Positions 16,368 to 24,906 are shown, counted from the first letter of the stretch. The stretch: 64,000 nt of DNA from Acidimicrobiia bacterium (GCA_027494115.1 JAOSJL010000001.1:682001-746000), one strand, 5' to 3'. Notes: generated from the letters alone by a model not told the origin. Numbers and translations are program-made.

Positions 16368-17603
16368 TCACGCGCAGCGGACCAGCGAACGGATGGTGAG
16401 GTCGCCGTGGAGCCGGCGGAGCCGGGCGGCGGTGACGCTCCACGAGTAGTCGGCCGAGAACTCGACGGCCTGGGCTGACAACCGCTCCGCCAGATCGGGA
16501 TCGGCCAGGATGCGTTCGACGGGATGGGCGAAGTCTTCGGGTTCCCGCTCGTCGATCAGGTAACCGGTATGGCCGTGGTCGACGAGCGTACGCAGACCAC
16601 CGACGTTGGCCGCCACGACGGGGGTGCCCGATGCCGCCGCTTCGAGCGCCACCATTCCGAACGATTCCGTACGGGACGGCACGAGGCACACGTCGGCGGC
16701 GCGGTAGTACGTGACGAGGTCGTCGTGAGGCTGCGGAGCCACGAAGCGCACTCGGTGGCCGAGCCCGAGTTCGTCGACGAGTGCATGGAGGCGGGTGAGT
16801 TCGGAAGCTCCATCGGGCCCGCTCGGGCCCCCGACGAGAACGAGCTGGGCGGAGATGTCCTCCAGCATCGAAAGTGCACGGATCGCGAGCCCTGCTCCCT
16901 TGAGGGGCTGGATCCTTCCGACGAACAGGAGGACCGGCGCTCCGTCGAGTCCCAGGGCGGTACGTGCCTCGAGACGGCTCCCCGATGCGAAGACCCGATG
17001 GTCGACACCGGGAGGAACGACTTCGATCCGGCTCGGCACAGCGTCGTACAGGTCGACGAGTTGACGATGCTCCGCGAACGTGGGAGCGACGATGAGGTCG
17101 GCACACGCCACGACCTCACGTTCCACGCGGGCACGCACCGTGGCGTCGTCGTCGATGCCGGCGTCGGCCTTGACCCGATCGAGCGTGTGGAACGTGACGA
17201 CGAGAGGGAGATCCAGGGCGTGCTTGAGTGCGTGGCCGACCCCGCCGGAGACCCAGTAGTTGGCGTGGACGGCGTCGTAGACGGTGCCTGATCGCGAGAT
17301 GTGCTCGAGAGTGGCGTCGGTGAACGGTTCGATGATGTCGGCGAGCCCGTGGCGGGGAATCGGCGCCTTGGGACCCGCCTCCACGTGCACCACACGGAAT
17401 CCGGGCTCTATGTCGATCACGGGAGGTGCTTCGGGATGCTCGGCGCGGGTGAGCACGTCGCAGTCGACCCCGGCGCGTGCGAGGGCCGTGGCGAGCGCAC
17501 GAACGTAGACGTTCATGCCTCCACCGTCGCCGAGGCCCGGCTGGGCCAGCGGCGAGGTGTGGACGCTCAGGATCGCGAGTCGGGGCCGTGACATGGTTCG
17601 CAT
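16368..17603 (-). CDS. mshA: D-inositol-3-phosphate glycosyltransferase-like, mycothiol biosynthesis
   Basis: This 411-residue GT-B glycosyltransferase has the MshA signature at its N terminus: SVHTSPLAQPGLGDGGGMNV, with the glycine loop and the Asn/Tyr that contact the inositol phosphate. HANYWVSGGVGHALK, FVGRIQPLKGAGLAI and the C-terminal ESFGMVALEAAASGTPVVA (donor-binding E-x7-E) follow in order. MshA transfers GlcNAc from UDP-GlcNAc to 1L-myo-inositol 1-phosphate, the first committed step of mycothiol synthesis. Length fits the family. Two ATG codons at 17603 and 17594 are possible; neither has a strong ribosome site. It is strong evidence for an actinobacterial host. Confidence 0.86.
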   Translation of the reverse strand: MRTMSRPRLAILSVHTSPLAQPGLGDGGGMNVYVRALATALARAGVDCDVLTRAEHPEAPPVIDIEPGFRVVHVEAGPKAPIPRHGLADIIEPFTDATLEHISRSGTVYDAVHANYWVSGGVGHALKHALDLPLVVTFHTLDRVKADAGIDDDATVRARVEREVVACADLIVAPTFAEHRQLVDLYDAVPSRIEVVPPGVDHRVFASGSRLEARTALGLDGAPVLLFVGRIQPLKGAGLAIRALSMLEDISAQLVLVGGPSGPDGASELTRLHALVDELGLGHRVRFVAPQPHDDLVTYYRAADVCLVPSRTESFGMVALEAAASGTPVVAANVGGLRTLVDHGHTGYLIDEREPEDFAHPVERILADPDLAERLSAQAVEFSADYSWSVTAARLRRLHGDLTIRSLVRCA

Positions 17604-17629
17604 CGTATCTGTGCGTCGTTCGCGGCCTT

Positions 17630-18040
17630 TTAGCCGGTCCCGGCGTCGCCGCCGGTCGCTTCGGTTCCGCCGGCGTCGGCGCTCCCGGTGTCGCGCTCGG
17701 CCTGGAAGGACCGGTAGATCTCGACGAGAGCCTGCTTCTGGCGTTCGTTGAGGGTCGGGTCGACCCGGATGTCGGTTTCGAGGTCGACACTCTCGCCGCG
17801 CTCCTCGAGAATGCCCGCACGTATGTAAAGCGTCTCGGCGGAGATCTGCAGACCGCGGGCGATCGACTGGAGGATCTCGGCGCTGGGCTTGCGCAGCCCG
17901 CGCTCGATCTGCGAAAGGTACGGGTTCGAGATACCCGCGCGTTCCGAGAGCTTGCGCAGGGAGAGGCGGGCGGAACGCCGCTGCTCCCGGATGAACTCCC
18001 CGAGCTCGTGCAGTCGGTTCTCCAATGCGTCGCCCGCCAT
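17630..18040 (-). CDS. XRE-family transcriptional regulator
   Basis: This 136-residue protein has a clear Cro/C1-type helix-turn-helix between about residues 15 and 72: LGEFIREQRRSARLSLRKLS, then GISNPYLSQIERGLRKPSAE. The C-terminal part is a short helix (NERQKQALVEIYRSFQAE) and a Gly/Ala/Thr-rich tail. Many actinobacteria carry this type of small XRE regulator near coiled-coil or cell-envelope genes. The gene lies 26 bases before the mshA start in the same direction, so they may be cotranscribed. The target is unknown. Confidence 0.85.
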   Translation of the reverse strand: MAGDALENRLHELGEFIREQRRSARLSLRKLSERAGISNPYLSQIERGLRKPSAEILQSIARGLQISAETLYIRAGILEERGESVDLETDIRVDPTLNERQKQALVEIYRSFQAERDTGSADAGGTEATGGDAGTG

Positions 18041-18100
18041 GACGCGACGTTACCCGGGCGTCGTGACGTCATGGTGGCCGATGGGCCGATCGGGACCGGG

Positions 18101-18619
18101 TCAGGCCGAGGCGTGACGCGCGGCCAGCTCGAGTTCCAGAGTGTCGATGACCTCGTGCAACTTCGAACGCGTACCGGAGATCTCCTCTTCGAAGCCCCGT
18201 AGCTCCTCGAGCGTCGCACCCAGTTCTTCCTCCGACAGGGTCGGGAGGTTGGCGAGCGTGGCATCGGACACGAGACGCTCGAGACCGCGATTCCACTCGA
18301 TGCTCATCGAGGGAGCCAGGGGCTGCGGCAACCGTGCCTGCGCCGGACCGGAGCGCGGGCCCTCGTCGGCGAGAATCCGCGGGAGCGCCGCGATCAGATC
18401 TTCGACCGAACCGCCGTTGCCGCGACGCTCGAGCTCGGCTTCCAGGATCTCGATCCGGGCCTGGGCGAGACGTCGCACGTACGACACCTCGGTCTCGACC
18501 TCGACACAGGCGCTGCGCATCTCACGCAGCGCCTCGAGATCGAGCTGGTCGATCCCGGCGAGGTAGTCGGATCCGAGCACGCGGTCGAGGCGTCGCTCAT
18601 GATGTGGCTCTTCGGGCAC
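18101..18619 (-). CDS. rsiG: RsiG-like c-di-GMP-binding anti-sigma factor
   Basis: This 172-residue, mostly helical protein resembles RsiG, the anti-sigma factor that uses c-di-GMP to hold WhiG in Streptomyces and is annotated elsewhere as aerial mycelium formation protein. The known nucleotide motif is E-x3-S-x2-R-x3-Q-x3-D on each of two antiparallel helices. Here helix 1 gives Glu42, Ser46, Arg49, Gln53, Glu57 and helix 2 gives Glu144, Ser148, Arg151, His155, Asp159. So both copies are present with one substitution each. No WhiG-type sigma factor is in the window. The gene is upstream of the XRE regulator with a 60-base gap. Confidence 0.78.
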   Translation of the reverse strand: MPEEPHHERRLDRVLGSDYLAGIDQLDLEALREMRSACVEVETEVSYVRRLAQARIEILEAELERRGNGGSVEDLIAALPRILADEGPRSGPAQARLPQPLAPSMSIEWNRGLERLVSDATLANLPTLSEEELGATLEELRGFEEEISGTRSKLHEVIDTLELELAARHASA

Positions 18620-18708
18620 CCTGCGAGGCTATCCGTTCGCGCGACGTACCCCGCGCGTCACGCGTGGGCAGGCGGCGACCAACGGAGCGGTCTTCAGTAG
18701 ACCGGTGT

Positions 18709-19836
18709 TCAGCAGACCGCTGCCACGTGCGGGTACGGGTTGATTGCGGGGCCGTGACCAGGGTGGATCTCGAAGTGGGTGTGAGGTGTACCTGCCGCGT
18801 TCCCGCTGTCGCCCCCGCTGCCGACGAACTGACCCTGACTCACATGACCGCTGACGCCGGTGCCCGGCTTCATGTGGATGTAGTAGTAGAGGTTGCCGTC
18901 GTCACCCGACAGGGCTACGCCGTAGCCACCGATCCCGAAGTTCCGCGGACTGACCGTTCCCGACACGACCGCGTAGTTGGGTGTGCCGATCGGCGCCATC
19001 ATGTCGACGGCCTGATGGCCGCGGCCGCCCGAACGGGGCGCTCCCCAACTGTCGACAAAACTCGAGCCGGGGACCGGGCACACGAGCCCGAAGGATCCAC
19101 CGGGCGAGCCACCTCCCGAGCTCGGAGGCGGGGGCGCGGGCGCCGGTGCCGGTGCCGGTGCCGACGGTGTGCTCTGGGCGGCCTGGTCAGCCGCCTCCTG
19201 CGCGGCGGCATCCGCCGCGGCCTGCGCCGCTGCTGCTGCCGCCGCCTCGGCAGCGCGTCGCGCTTCCTCACGACGTTGCTGTTCCTCGAGGTCGGCTAGT
19301 CGCGCCTGTGAGTTTGCGAGTTGTTCGTCGAGCTCCGCCGACTCTGCATCGAGCGCGTCGAGCACGGCGGCCTGCTCGGTGCGGGCGTCTTCCAACGTGG
19401 CGCGGCGCGTGGTGAGATCGTCTTCGAGCGCGCGGAGCTCGTCGAGCTTGTCGTCGTCGTCGGCCTTGACCTGGTCGAAGAGCTGGGTCTTTCGCGCCGC
19501 GTCGAGCACGTTGTCACTCTCGAGTGTCTCGACGAAGTCGACGCGCTGGCCGGTATAGGCCTCGCGGGCGATCTGTCGAGCGTCGGCCCGCAACAGCTCG
19601 GCACGAAACTCACCGGCCTCGATCTCGTTCTCGAGGGCTGCGATCTCGTTCTCGAGGGCATAGAAGTCGGACACGGCCTCCTCGTGGCGCGCTGCGGCCT
19701 CGTTGGCCTCGGCGCGCGCCTGCTCATAGGCGGCACGCGCATCGTCGAGCGCCGACGTGGGCCGCTCTGTCACCTGCGCCGACGCGGGCGCGGCGAGCAC
19801 GAACGTGAGAGCCACAGCAGTAAGGAAACGGATCAT
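18709..19836 (-). CDS. secreted M23 peptidoglycan endopeptidase with coiled-coil domain (copy 1)
   Basis: This 375-residue protein has a signal peptide ending near APASA, a long coiled coil (about 30-215, Glu/Ala/Arg-rich), a Pro/Ala linker and a C-terminal LytM domain. The zinc ligands are visible in GHQAVDM (His-x3-Asp) and HTHFE (His-x-His). It resembles EnvC/NlpD-type or RipA-partner hydrolases that cut peptide cross-links in the wall. The protein ends in NPYPHVAAVC with a terminal cysteine that could pair with the Cys of the domain start VCPVPG. A close paralogue lies immediately upstream at 19894-21015, so this is a tandem duplication. Confidence 0.85.
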   Translation of the reverse strand: MIRFLTAVALTFVLAAPASAQVTERPTSALDDARAAYEQARAEANEAAARHEEAVSDFYALENEIAALENEIEAGEFRAELLRADARQIAREAYTGQRVDFVETLESDNVLDAARKTQLFDQVKADDDDKLDELRALEDDLTTRRATLEDARTEQAAVLDALDAESAELDEQLANSQARLADLEEQQRREEARRAAEAAAAAAAQAAADAAAQEAADQAAQSTPSAPAPAPAPAPPPPSSGGGSPGGSFGLVCPVPGSSFVDSWGAPRSGGRGHQAVDMMAPIGTPNYAVVSGTVSPRNFGIGGYGVALSGDDGNLYYYIHMKPGTGVSGHVSQGQFVGSGGDSGNAAGTPHTHFEIHPGHGPAINPYPHVAAVC

Positions 19837-19893
19837 TGAACGGTAATCCTGTGGGCATACGACCGCAACGACTGCGGCGCAGACCCCGAGGGC

Positions 19894-21015
19894 TCAACAG
19901 ACGGGCGCGACCCACGGATAGGGGTTGGTCGGGCCGGCGCCACCGGGGTGAACCTCGAAGTGGAGGTGAGCGAACCCGTTGGCGTTGCCCGTGGCGCCGT
20001 TGTAGCCGATCACGTCACCCTGCTGGACCGAACCGCCCTTGGCGTACCCCGAGAGATGCATGTAGATGTAGACGTTGCCGTCGCTACCGCTCAGCGTCGC
20101 GGCGTTTCCGCCGCCGCCCATGTTGCTGAACGACACACTTCCCGACACCACCGCCACGAGCGGCGCGCCGTGAGGCCCGCCGATGTCGACACCCTGGTGG
20201 GAGTGGCCCGAACGCGGGTCACCGTAGGAGTCGGAAAAACCGGCGTGGGAGGGGAACGGGCAGATGATGTTGCCCGGGCCGCCCGGCGAACCGCCGAGAT
20301 TTCCGCCGGGCCCCGAGGGAGCGGGGGCAGAGGGTGCTGAGGCAGCCTGCTGTTGCGCGGCGGCAGCGGCGTCACGACTCGCGCGGGCCGCGGCTTCCGC
20401 GGCGCGGGCGGCTTCGGCTGCGGCGGCGCGCTCAGCTTCGATACGCGCCTGCTCACGCGCTTCGGCCAGCACCGACTCCGCGGCGGCTGCCTTCTTCTCG
20501 AGATCGGCGATCTCGGATTCCATCTTCTCGAGCGCGACAGCCTGGTCCTCGCGCTTGGCGTCGAGCTCGGCGCGTCGGCGGTCGAGATCCTCTTCGAGCG
20601 CCCCGAGCTCCTCGACCTTCTGGTCGTCGTCGGCCTTGAGCTGCTCGAGCAGTTGCGCCTTGCGCGCGGCGTCGAGCACGTTCTCGCTCTCGAGAGCATC
20701 GGCGAAGTCGACGTTGCCGCCGGTGTAGGCGTCAGCGGCACGGGCACGGGCCACGACGCGTAGCTCGTCGGCGTACGCCTCGGCCATCTCGATGTCGGCC
20801 TCCAACGCCGTGACCTCGTTCTCGAGCTCGTAGTAGGCCGCCTGGGCGTCGGCGACGCGTTCGGCTCCCGCGTTCAGCTCGGCCTGGGCCGCCTCGGCGG
20901 CGGCACTGGCTTCGTCGACGGAGACCTCAGCACGCGGCTCGGCTCCCACCGGCAGGGCCAGTGCGAGCACGACTGCGACAACGAGAAGGATCGTCGTGAG
21001 ACGAGAAGGAAACAC
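19894..21015 (-). CDS. secreted M23 peptidoglycan endopeptidase with coiled-coil domain (copy 2)
   Basis: This is the paralogue of the preceding protein, about 373 residues. The same order is seen: signal peptide (MFPSRLTTILLVVAVV to ALPVGA), coiled coil, Ala/Pro/Gly linker and LytM domain with HSHQGVD and HLHFE zinc motifs. The coiled coils of both copies share the segment ESxNVLDAARK and the following KADDD. It also ends in a cysteine (NPYPWVAPVC). The GTG at 21015 has GGAG five bases upstream and gives a clean signal peptide, so I prefer it to the ATG at 21081. The two copies may have divided roles in septal wall cutting. Confidence 0.83.
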   Translation of the reverse strand: MFPSRLTTILLVVAVVLALALPVGAEPRAEVSVDEASAAAEAAQAELNAGAERVADAQAAYYELENEVTALEADIEMAEAYADELRVVARARAADAYTGGNVDFADALESENVLDAARKAQLLEQLKADDDQKVEELGALEEDLDRRRAELDAKREDQAVALEKMESEIADLEKKAAAAESVLAEAREQARIEAERAAAAEAARAAEAAARASRDAAAAAQQQAASAPSAPAPSGPGGNLGGSPGGPGNIICPFPSHAGFSDSYGDPRSGHSHQGVDIGGPHGAPLVAVVSGSVSFSNMGGGGNAATLSGSDGNVYIYMHLSGYAKGGSVQQGDVIGYNGATGNANGFAHLHFEVHPGGAGPTNPYPWVAPVC

Positions 21016-21225
21016 GAGAGCTCCGTAGGAGGGGGCTGGCGAGTTCGGAGAACCGTAACAACGGCTTTCGCGTCCATGCAATTACCCGAGGTCACATTTC
21101 GGCGGGTCGAAGGGCCCGATCACGAACGCACAAGCGGCATGCCCCGCCCGCGTCCCGCCAGTTGCCGCCGGACGCGGACCGGGCCCGCCCCGAGGACGGA
21201 ACCGGTCGAAATCAGACAAGAAAGT

Positions 21226-21987
21226 TTACGCGATGATCGCCTCGAAGGCGACGAAGTAGAGGACCACCCAGGCGACGAAACCCCACATGATCGTCATCTT
21301 GTGATCGTCGAAGAACACCTTGGCCAGGGGGCCGTCGTAGCCGCCGAACCACCCGAGGGCCGCGCCCTCGATGGCGGCGAGTACGACCACGAACACGATC
21401 CAGGCGACAAGCAGCGTGTCGCCGCCGATCTCACCGGTGTCGCGGAACAGGTCGACTCCGTGGGTCGTGAACGCCATGAAGAACAGCATCGGGATCGACA
21501 TGAGGGTGTTGGCCCGGGATGCGCGAGCCGCGGGCTTGGCCACGGTGGCGGCCCTGGGGTCGGCCTCGCCGCCGGCGGCAACCCTCTCCGCGGAGCCGAT
21601 CACGATCTTCTGTGCCGGCCAGATGATGACCCACACGTTGGTGAACATCGTGATGCCGACAATGGCGCCGAATGCGATGGACGTTCCCGGAACAGTCTGG
21701 AAGTACGTGCTGAAGTCGCTGCCCAGGTTCTTCTGGAACCCGAGGATCATCAGCCCCGTGAGAAGCGTGAGCAGCGCCCCGAAGCGGAACCACCACAGCG
21801 CCCGCCAGGTGATCTTGCGCAGAGCCTCCGAGCGGCTCTCGGCGGTCATCTCGGCGAAAGCCGGCGTCTGGACGAAGTTGAAGTAGTAGAGCAACCCGAT
21901 CCAGGTGACGCCCGCCAGGTAGTGCCCCCAACGCGACAACAGCTCGGCGCCGTAGCCGGGTTCGAAAAAGTCTCTGAACAACTCCAC
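21226..21987 (-). CDS. PuuD-like membrane protein (urate hydroxylase membrane domain type)
   Basis: This 253-residue protein has about seven hydrophobic segments and resembles the membrane part of PuuD, the cytochrome-linked urate hydroxylase. Shared marks are SRWGHYLAGVTWIGLLYYFN at the N terminus, KITWRALWWFRFGA, and ITMFTNVWVIIWPAQKIVI. The C-terminal cytochrome c domain of full PuuD is missing, so electron transfer would need another partner or the function differs. Urate oxidation would fit the purine genes at 1-15 kb, but the gene is not linked to them. The name is therefore a family label rather than a proven activity. Confidence 0.65.
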   Translation of the reverse strand: MELFRDFFEPGYGAELLSRWGHYLAGVTWIGLLYYFNFVQTPAFAEMTAESRSEALRKITWRALWWFRFGALLTLLTGLMILGFQKNLGSDFSTYFQTVPGTSIAFGAIVGITMFTNVWVIIWPAQKIVIGSAERVAAGGEADPRAATVAKPAARASRANTLMSIPMLFFMAFTTHGVDLFRDTGEIGGDTLLVAWIVFVVVLAAIEGAALGWFGGYDGPLAKVFFDDHKMTIMWGFVAWVVLYFVAFEAIIA

Positions 21988-22137
21988 GTGGTTCCCCCCG
22001 AAATACGAGCCGCTCGCAGGGTATCCACCGCTATCGACCGGCTCAACGGCTACCGGGAATGAAGGGGGCCTCGCGAGCGTCTGGTAGTAGTGGAAGAACG
22101 CGGCACCGGCCCATCACGACACGACGAGGAGACGACG

Positions 22138-22752
22138 ATGTCCGAATACACGCTGCCCGAACTGCCCTACGACGCCGGCGCGCTGGAGCCCCACTACTCC
22201 GGCGAGATCGTGGAACTGCACCACGACAAGCACCACGCTGCCTACGTGAAGGGCGCCAACTCCACCGCCACCTCTCTCGCAGCCGCTCGGGAGGCCGGTG
22301 AGTTCGGCAACCTCAACCAGCTCGAGAAGAACCTGGCCTTCCACGTCTCAGGGCACGTTCTGCACTCGCTGTTCTGGAAGAACATGTCGCCCGACGGCGG
22401 CGGCGAGCCCGAGGGAGAACTGGCCGCGGCGGTCGACGAGTACCTCGGCTCCTTCACCGGTATGCGCGAACAGATGAACCAGGCTGCCCTGGGCGTCCAG
22501 GGTTCAGGATGGGCCGCACTCGCGTGGGAACCGCTCGGCGGACGTCTGGTCATCGAGCAGGTCTACGACCACCAGGGGAACGTCGGCAACGGCACAGTGC
22601 CGCTGCTCGTCCTCGACATGTGGGAGCACGCGTTCTACCTCCAGTACAAGAACGTGAAGGGCGACTGGGTGGACGCGTTCTGGAACATCGTCAACTGGGA
22701 CGACGTCGGCTCACGTCTGGCGTCGGTCCGCTCGCTCGACCTCGATCTCTGA
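22138..22752 (+). CDS. sodA: superoxide dismutase (Mn/Fe family)
   Basis: This 204-residue enzyme is complete. Metal ligands are His28 in ELHHDKHH, His76 in [10 protein letters not shown], Asp160 and His164 in [12 protein letters not shown]. The pattern [14 protein letters not shown] and the tail [11 protein letters not shown] are most like manganese-type enzymes, but iron cannot be excluded. The ATG at 22138 has GAGGAG upstream; an in-frame ATG at 22090 would add a basic leader. No signal peptide is present. The last 62 bases overlap the 3' end of the convergent MoaD-like gene. Confidence 0.93.
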   Translation: MSEYTLPELPYDAGALEPHYSGEIVELHHDKHHAAYVKGANSTATSLAAAREAGEFGNLNQLEKNLAFHVSGHVLHSLFWKNMSPDGGGEPEGELAAAVDEYLGSFTGMREQMNQAALGVQGSGWAALAWEPLGGRLVIEQVYDHQGNVGNGTVPLLVLDMWEHAFYLQYKNVKGDWVDAFWNIVNWDDVGSRLASVRSLDLDL

Positions 22753-23002
22753 GGTCGATCGAGCCACCGCTCACCGGGGGGAGCACCGCGACCTCGTCGC
22801 CAGCGGCAAGCCGTGTGGCGGTGCCGTCGACCGGCTCGTCGCCGTTGACCCAGACGCGCGAGTTGTCGAGCACAGCCGCGAACTCCGACCCGTAGCGGGC
22901 GCGGGCCGACGCCAGCAGGTCCCCGAGGACCGTTGTCTCGAAGGTGTCGGACCGCGTGCCCGCCGCATCGGCGGCACCGGCGAAGAGCAGGAGCCGTGGC
23001 AC
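22691..23002 (-). CDS. MoaD-like sulfur carrier with C-terminal extension
   Basis: The first 80 residues have the MoaD pattern: [40 protein letters not shown], and [11 protein letters not shown] followed by [12 protein letters not shown]. The functional Gly-Gly should be the very C terminus, yet the frame continues for 23 more residues ([12 protein letters not shown] and on) before a stop inside the antisense superoxide dismutase gene. Either the tail is removed after translation, the carrier is inactive, or an undetected indel hides the true stop. The GTG start is four bases after the hydratase stop, so these genes are cotranscribed. General molybdopterin synthesis is the default role. Confidence 0.72.
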   Translation of the reverse strand: MPRLLLFAGAADAAGTRSDTFETTVLGDLLASARARYGSEFAAVLDNSRVWVNGDEPVDGTATRLAAGDEVAVLPPVSGGSIDLRDRGRASGPTPDVSRRRPS

Positions 23003-23005
23003 GAA

Positions 23006-23872
23006 TCAGGACGAGATCTCGACCCGTCCGTCCTTCACCACCACGTCACCGGAAGGGTCGGTGGTCTCGAAGCCGTACGCGGCCGTGTCGGCTCCGACGC
23101 CCGCGTCCGACCCGCTCAGAGCCCAGAACCGGGTCGTGATCTTCTCCCCGGGTGACACCGGCTTGGAGAAGCGCACAGCGAGACGCCGTAGGCGGGTGGG
23201 GTCGGCGTCGGCCAACTCGGTGACGGCGGCCCAACTGGTGAACGCCATCGTGCACAGACCGTGGTTGATGATCCCCGGCAGACCCACCGACCGGGCGACT
23301 TCGTCGTCGGTGTGGATCGGGTTCAGGTCGCCCGACGCTACGGCGTAGCGATGCGTCTGGTCCTCGTCGATCGCCTGTGTGGTTTCGGCGACGGGCGCAC
23401 CCGCCTTCATCTCGTCGGTCAGACGGTGCGGGGGAGCGGCCTCACCCGCGCTCTCACCGTCGGCCATGCCGCGAAAGAACGTGACCATGTACTGGCGGAC
23501 CACGAGATCGCCGTTGGGGTCGGTCGTGTCGATCCGCACGACGGGCGTGGTGCCCGACGGCTTCACATGCACGCCGAGAATCGTCGCCCGGGATGTGAGC
23601 ACATCGCCGGGGCGAACCGGGCGGTACAGGTGGATGTCCTGTTCACCGTGGAGGACCTGGAGCATGACCTCGGGCGGCACCAACGACGCCAGCGCCTCGG
23701 CATTGGCGTCCCAGATGGGAACGACGGCGAAGACAGGAGGCGCGAACTCCCCGTCACGGTGTGCCGGGATCGGGTCGTTGGTGGCGGCGGCGTACTGCGT
23801 CGTGCGTTCAGCGTCGATCGTGAATTCGTGGGGTGGACCGGGCCGACCGACCGTGCTCAGGTCGAACGTCAT
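23006..23872 (-). CDS. MaoC-like double-hotdog hydratase
   Basis: This 288-residue protein has two hotdog domains. The N-terminal half looks like the FAS1-type dehydratase domain (IDAERTTQYAAATNDPIPAH). The C-terminal half has the hydratase-2 motif YAVASGDLNPIHTDDE, whose Asp and His are catalytic, and GLCTMAF. This layout is that of actinobacterial (R)-enoyl-CoA hydratases and 3-hydroxyacyl-ACP dehydratases. The likely reaction is reversible hydration of a 2-enoyl-CoA in lipid metabolism. The start overlaps the preceding gene by four bases. Confidence 0.82.
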   Translation of the reverse strand: MTFDLSTVGRPGPPHEFTIDAERTTQYAAATNDPIPAHRDGEFAPPVFAVVPIWDANAEALASLVPPEVMLQVLHGEQDIHLYRPVRPGDVLTSRATILGVHVKPSGTTPVVRIDTTDPNGDLVVRQYMVTFFRGMADGESAGEAAPPHRLTDEMKAGAPVAETTQAIDEDQTHRYAVASGDLNPIHTDDEVARSVGLPGIINHGLCTMAFTSWAAVTELADADPTRLRRLAVRFSKPVSPGEKITTRFWALSGSDAGVGADTAAYGFETTDPSGDVVVKDGRVEISS

Positions 23873-24261
23873 CGCCGGGCGCTGGTGTTCGAAGGATCGG
23901 ATTCGACGTTGGTACGGGCGGCCGGTACCGCCTCGAGTCGTGCCGGGTCGATCGGCTCGCCGGTGACCTCGTCGATGCCGTAGGTGCCCTTCTCGATCCG
24001 CTCGAGAGCTGCCTCGATCTCGGCGAGCTCCGCCTCGAGGGACTCCAGGATCGAGAAGTCCTTCTCGCGTTCGAACGTCTCGGTCCCCGTGTCGGCGGGG
24101 TGTTGGGCGTAGTCGGAGAGCTCCGAGAGCTCCTCGCCCTCCGTTCCCGTGCCGAGCTCGGCGCGGACCTCGGCCAGTGTTCCCTCCACCCGTGCCCGCT
24201 CGGCCCGGAGGCGCTCGGTGGGGTCGGTGGGATCGGGGGTGGGCTTCTCGGCGGGGGTCAT
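23869..24261 (-). CDS. DksA/TraR-like protein lacking zinc-finger cysteines
   Basis: This 130-residue protein has an N-terminal coiled coil (ERLRAERARVEGTLAEVRAE), an acidic middle, and the C-terminal globular motif KGTYGIDEVTGEPIDPARLE of DksA/TraR proteins. In that motif the four zinc cysteines are absent: the positions usually Cys are Ile, Thr and others. It may bind RNA polymerase as a cysteine-less DksA does, or act elsewhere. Its stop overlaps the hydratase ATG by four bases, so expression is coupled. No purine-rich leader is distinctive at the ATG. Confidence 0.75.
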   Translation of the reverse strand: MTPAEKPTPDPTDPTERLRAERARVEGTLAEVRAELGTGTEGEELSELSDYAQHPADTGTETFEREKDFSILESLEAELAEIEAALERIEKGTYGIDEVTGEPIDPARLEAVPAARTNVESDPSNTSARR

Positions 24262-24324
24262 GGGGTCCTCATGCGGTGCCGATCACTCCACGCGGTCTTC
24301 GAGCCCGGTGCTCATTCGACCTCC

Positions 24325-24352
24325 TTGACAGACGTGGGAGTCAGGATAGAAG
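24325..24352 (+). promoter_or_regulatory. probable promoter of the Fur-family gene
   Basis: TTGACA at 24325-24330 is followed after 16 bases by TAGAAG at 24347-24352. The first is a perfect -35 hexamer and the second a fair -10. The GTG start of the Fur-family gene is 28 bases downstream of the -10, allowing a short leader. Confidence 0.45.
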
Positions 24353-24379
24353 AGGCCCGGCGCTCGGTACACTCGAACC

Positions 24380-24832
24380 GTGGCGTCCTCGTCGGCCGAG
24401 ATGCACGAGACGGTCGCGGAGCGTCTCGGCTCGGTGGGTCAGCGCTTCACGCCCAAGCGACGCGAGATCGTCGAGATCCTCGAACGGGCGGGTCGACCTC
24501 TCACCATCGCGGCGATCCTCGAGGCGGGCCACTCCCTGGCGCAGAGTTCGGTGTACCGCAATCTCGTTGTTCTGGAAGAAGCAGGTGCCGTGCACCGAGT
24601 CGTGACCCGTGACGGTGTTTCCCGCTACGAGATGACCGAAGACCTGATGGGACACCACCACCATCTCGTGTGCACCCGCTGCGGCTCGGTGGAAGACGTT
24701 CCCGCGGGCGAGGGCCTCGAGAACTCGATGGCCGACGCCGTGGCGCAGATCGACCGTTCGACGGGTTTCACCACCGACCACCACCGCCTGGACCTGGTCG
24801 GTCTCTGCCGCCGCTGCACCCGACCGTGTTGA
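24380..24832 (+). CDS. Fur-family metal-dependent transcriptional repressor
   Basis: This 150-residue protein has the Fur winged helix (RFTPKRREIVEILERAGRPL and SLAQSSVYRNLVVLEEAGAV), the metal-binding HHHHLVCTRCG region and a second cysteine pair in LCRRC near the C terminus. The four cysteines suggest a structural zinc site. The zinc/manganese transporter at 31-33 kb carries two Fur-type 7-1-7 boxes, so this protein could be its repressor (Zur-like), but that link is inference. The stop codon at 24830 lies inside the 47-bp hairpin element. Confidence 0.87.
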   Translation: MASSSAEMHETVAERLGSVGQRFTPKRREIVEILERAGRPLTIAAILEAGHSLAQSSVYRNLVVLEEAGAVHRVVTRDGVSRYEMTEDLMGHHHHLVCTRCGSVEDVPAGEGLENSMADAVAQIDRSTGFTTDHHRLDLVGLCRRCTRPC

Positions 24833-24875
24833 TGCGTCCCTGAAGGTCGCATAGCGCGCGCCACGGACGCATCAA
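24829..24875. repeat. 47-bp hairpin element, copy 1 (putative bidirectional terminator)
   Basis: The ends form an 11-base inverted repeat, TTGATGCGTCC and GGACGCATCAA, with a 25-base loop that includes ATAGCGCGCG. A second copy of equal length at 39346-39392 differs at about seven positions. Both copies lie between convergent genes and both overlap the 3' end of the plus-strand gene. There is no T-run, so a Rho-independent role is possible but unproven. Confidence 0.65.
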
Positions 24876-24906
24876 AACGGGGGATCGTCGCCTTCGCCCA
24901 GGTTCC

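Noticed and set aside
21226-21987. Confident assignment as functional urate hydroxylase
   Set aside because: The cytochrome c domain of PuuD is absent and the gene is away from the purine cluster.
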